From JBEAOO01 sp041164825 (GTDB lineage: Bacteria > Pseudomonadota > Gammaproteobacteria > Burkholderiales > Burkholderiaceae_C), in assembly GCA_041164825.1 (NCBI GenBank), contig JBEAOO010000347.1, positions 1 to 7,178 on the forward strand: a stretch of 7,178 nucleotides of DNA, in the 5' to 3' direction. Positions 6,265 to 7,178 of this stretch are shown piece after piece. The notes beneath the pieces were generated by a model. It was not told the origin of the DNA, ran no database searches, and saw nothing but the letters and a program-made list of their open reading frames with translations. The position numbers and the translations under genes were made by a program. Numbering within the stretch: position 1 is the first letter of the stretch; each line of letters opens with the position of its first letter.

Positions 6265-6288
6265 GTCGTCAAGCGACGACGGTTTTTT
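6265..6288 (+). terminator. Probable terminator of the ilvE operon
   Basis: A perfect 6-bp stem, GTCGTC at 6265-6270 and GACGAC at 6275-6280, with loop AAGC, is followed by GG and six T (6283-6288). It begins 16 bases after the stop of the last operon gene. The stem is short and the two G between stem and T-run may weaken it. Confidence 0.6.
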
Positions 6289-6299
6289 GCTCACCGGCG

Positions 6300-6325
6300 A
6301 AAAAAAGCCGGCTGTTCAGCCGGCT
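6300..6325 (-). terminator. Rho-independent terminator of the cytochrome gene
   Basis: An 8-bp perfect stem, AGCCGGCT at 6306-6313 and again at 6318-6325 (each arm self-complementary), encloses a 4-base loop. On the minus strand it is followed by a run of U (A at 6300-6306 on the plus strand). It begins 22 bases after the cytochrome stop codon, in the position expected for a strong intrinsic terminator. No T-run follows on the plus strand, so it acts mainly in the minus direction. Confidence 0.85.
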
Positions 6326-6347
6326 GTTGGGGGTGGGCCGCGCGGTC

Positions 6348-6941
6348 TTACTTCGCCGCGGTCACCGGCGCGGCGGCTTCTGCAGCAGGCGCAGCAGCAT
6401 CCGCAGCAGGGGCCGAGGCGGCACCGGCCGGGGCCTTGGGCTCGGCGAAATTGGCGCCGCCCTTGTTGGCCATGTAGACCACGGCGCGGGCCACCTCAAA
6501 GTCGCTGAATTCGCCGCCGCCTTGCGGGCTCATCGCGTTCTTGCCCTTCAGGGCCGAGTTCAGCAGCGCTTCAAAGCCTTGCGCAATGCGCGGGCCCCAA
6601 GCGGCAGCATCACCAAACTTCGGTGCGCCTGCGGCACCGGTTGCGTGGCAGGCCGAGCATTGGGCGGTGAACACCTGCTCACCCGTGCGCACGGCAGCCG
6701 CATCCGACGCGTCCTTGATCACCACGGTGCCGATCGGCTGGATGCGGCGGGCCACGCCTTCTTCGTCCAGCGCGTCGCTGCCCGCGGCCGGCTTGGTGCC
6801 GGTGGCCACATACGTGGCGAGCAAAATGATCGCAATGATCGGCACCACGAAGGCGAAGAACACCGCCGAAACCAATTGCTTCGGGGTCTTGATGGGACCC
6901 TCGTGCGGACCGTCGTCGTGCGTGTGGCTGGCGTCGCTCAT
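6348..6941 (-). CDS. Membrane-anchored cytochrome c5-family protein
   Basis: This 197-residue cytochrome c probably carries electrons at the periplasmic face of the inner membrane to a terminal oxidase. A short His/Asp-rich cytoplasmic head (SHTHDDGPHEG, residues 5-15) precedes one membrane anchor at about 23-46. The periplasmic domain follows, with the heme motif CSACH at 95-99 and the likely axial methionine M137 in KGKNAMSPQGGG. The segment EFSDFEVARAVVYMANKGG (144-162) is the closing helix typical of the cytochrome c5 (CycB, COG3245) group. Residues 168-197 form a low-complexity Ala/Pro tail. The start at 6941 is chosen over the upstream one at 6992 because GAGGA at 6946-6950 lies four bases before it and the extra 17 residues look unrelated. 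The gene is monocistronic, with its own terminator and a TATAAT box upstream. Confidence 0.93.
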   Translation of the reverse strand: MSDASHTHDDGPHEGPIKTPKQLVSAVFFAFVVPIIAIILLATYVATGTKPAAGSDALDEEGVARRIQPIGTVVIKDASDAAAVRTGEQVFTAQCSACHATGAAGAPKFGDAAAWGPRIAQGFEALLNSALKGKNAMSPQGGGEFSDFEVARAVVYMANKGGANFAEPKAPAGAASAPAADAAAPAAEAAAPVTAAK

Positions 6942-7034
6942 GAATTCCTCGGTGTCTCTGGAACAGGTGCTGGACAACGCGGACCCGGCCATCGCCGCAT
7001 GCGATGGGCTGGTTTGCCCGCGTCAAACCGCTCG

Positions 7035-7040
7035 ATTATA
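7035..7040 (-). promoter_or_regulatory. Putative -10 box for the cytochrome gene
   Basis: On the minus strand this reads TATAAT, a perfect consensus -10, in GC-rich surroundings. It lies 93 bases upstream of the cytochrome start and predicts a leader of about 85 bases. No convincing -35 hexamer is seen at 16-18 bases (best TCTTTG or CTTTGG), so an activator may be needed. Confidence 0.55.
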
Positions 7041-7081
7041 GAGGCGTGCACCTCGGCCAAAGAGGGGTACAAGCCCGCTGT

Positions 7082-7087
7082 TAGAAT
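7082..7087 (+). promoter_or_regulatory. Putative -10 box for tRNA-Arg
   Basis: TAGAAT ends 14 bases before the first base of the tRNA and is followed by the GC-rich stretch GCGCGG, the kind of discriminator found at stable-RNA promoters under stringent control. No clear -35 hexamer is visible. Its upstream half shares sequence with the divergent cytochrome promoter. Confidence 0.5.
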
Positions 7088-7101
7088 GCGCGGTTGTTGT
7101 G

Positions 7102-7177
7102 GCGTCCGTAGCTCAATGGATAGAGTACTGCCCTCCGAAGGCAGGGGTTGCTGGTTCGATCCCAGCCGGACGCACCA
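7102..7177 (+). tRNA. tRNA-Arg (anticodon CCG)
   Basis: A full cloverleaf can be drawn. The acceptor arms are GCGTCCG (7102-7108) and CGGACGC (7167-7173). The D stem is GCTC/GAGT (7111-7114, 7123-7126) with one G-U pair. The anticodon stem is CTGCC/GGCAG (7128-7132, 7140-7144) with loop CTCCGAA and anticodon CCG at 7135-7137. The variable loop has 5 bases. The T stem is GCTGG/CCAGC with loop TTCGATC. The discriminator is A7174 and the CCA end is encoded at 7175-7177. It reads the arginine codon CGG. The gene is complete and ends one base before the window edge. Confidence 0.97.
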
Positions 7178-7178
7178 C

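Noticed and set aside
5421..6272. 283-codon minus-strand frame
   Set aside because: It spans the end of the hydrolase and the unknown gene on the other strand, without any recognisable motif.
6942..6992. Longer start for the cytochrome protein
   Set aside because: The 17 extra residues do not look like part of the family, and a good GAGGA site lies just before the ATG at 6941.
1..7178. Mobile element, CRISPR array or defence cassette
   Set aside because: No transposase, integrase, regularly spaced repeats, Cas, toxin-antitoxin or restriction genes were seen on either strand.

Overview
The window looks like chromosomal DNA of a GC-rich betaproteobacterium, most likely Burkholderiales and within them Comamonadaceae (Hydrogenophaga, Rhodoferax, Acidovorax or a relative). 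This rests on strong GC bias, the protein families present, a PEP-CTERM surface protein, a membrane-anchored cytochrome c5-type protein, and TAGAAT-type -10 boxes set in GC-rich DNA. No sequence search was possible, so the genus is a guess.

Layout: (1) Positions 1-2020, + strand: the 3' nine-tenths of radA (DNA repair/recombination ATPase, cut by the window edge), then a small antibiotic-biosynthesis-monooxygenase-like (ABM) protein, then a two-helix membrane protein translationally coupled to it by an ATGA overlap. (2) Positions 2011-2730, - strand: a secreted PEP-CTERM protein whose 3' end overlaps the membrane-protein gene by 10 bases. Its upstream region carries a perfect 7-bp inverted repeat and a run of nine G. 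(3) Positions 3014-6248, + strand: a tightly spaced five-gene run made of ilvE (branched-chain aminotransferase), a 72-residue NDUFS6-like zinc-finger protein, an NTF2/SnoaL-like protein, a YheT-type alpha/beta hydrolase, and a conserved protein of unknown function. Gaps are 17-45 bases, and the run has one visible promoter-like -10 box upstream and one terminator-like hairpin after the last gene. (4) Positions 6348-6941, - strand: a single-TM cytochrome c5-family protein with its own terminator and -10 box. (5) Positions 7102-7177, + strand: a complete tRNA-Arg(CCG) divergent from the cytochrome gene.

Functionally this is mostly housekeeping: DNA repair, branched-chain amino acid metabolism, respiration and translation, with several small conserved proteins of unknown role riding in the operons. 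I see no transposase, integrase, CRISPR array, toxin-antitoxin pair or defence cassette, and I do not see a clear new multi-gene system. The best leads are the two-helix membrane protein with a BamE/SmpA-like soluble domain, the stand-alone PEP-CTERM gene with its inverted repeat and G tract, and the uncharacterised genes co-transcribed with ilvE.
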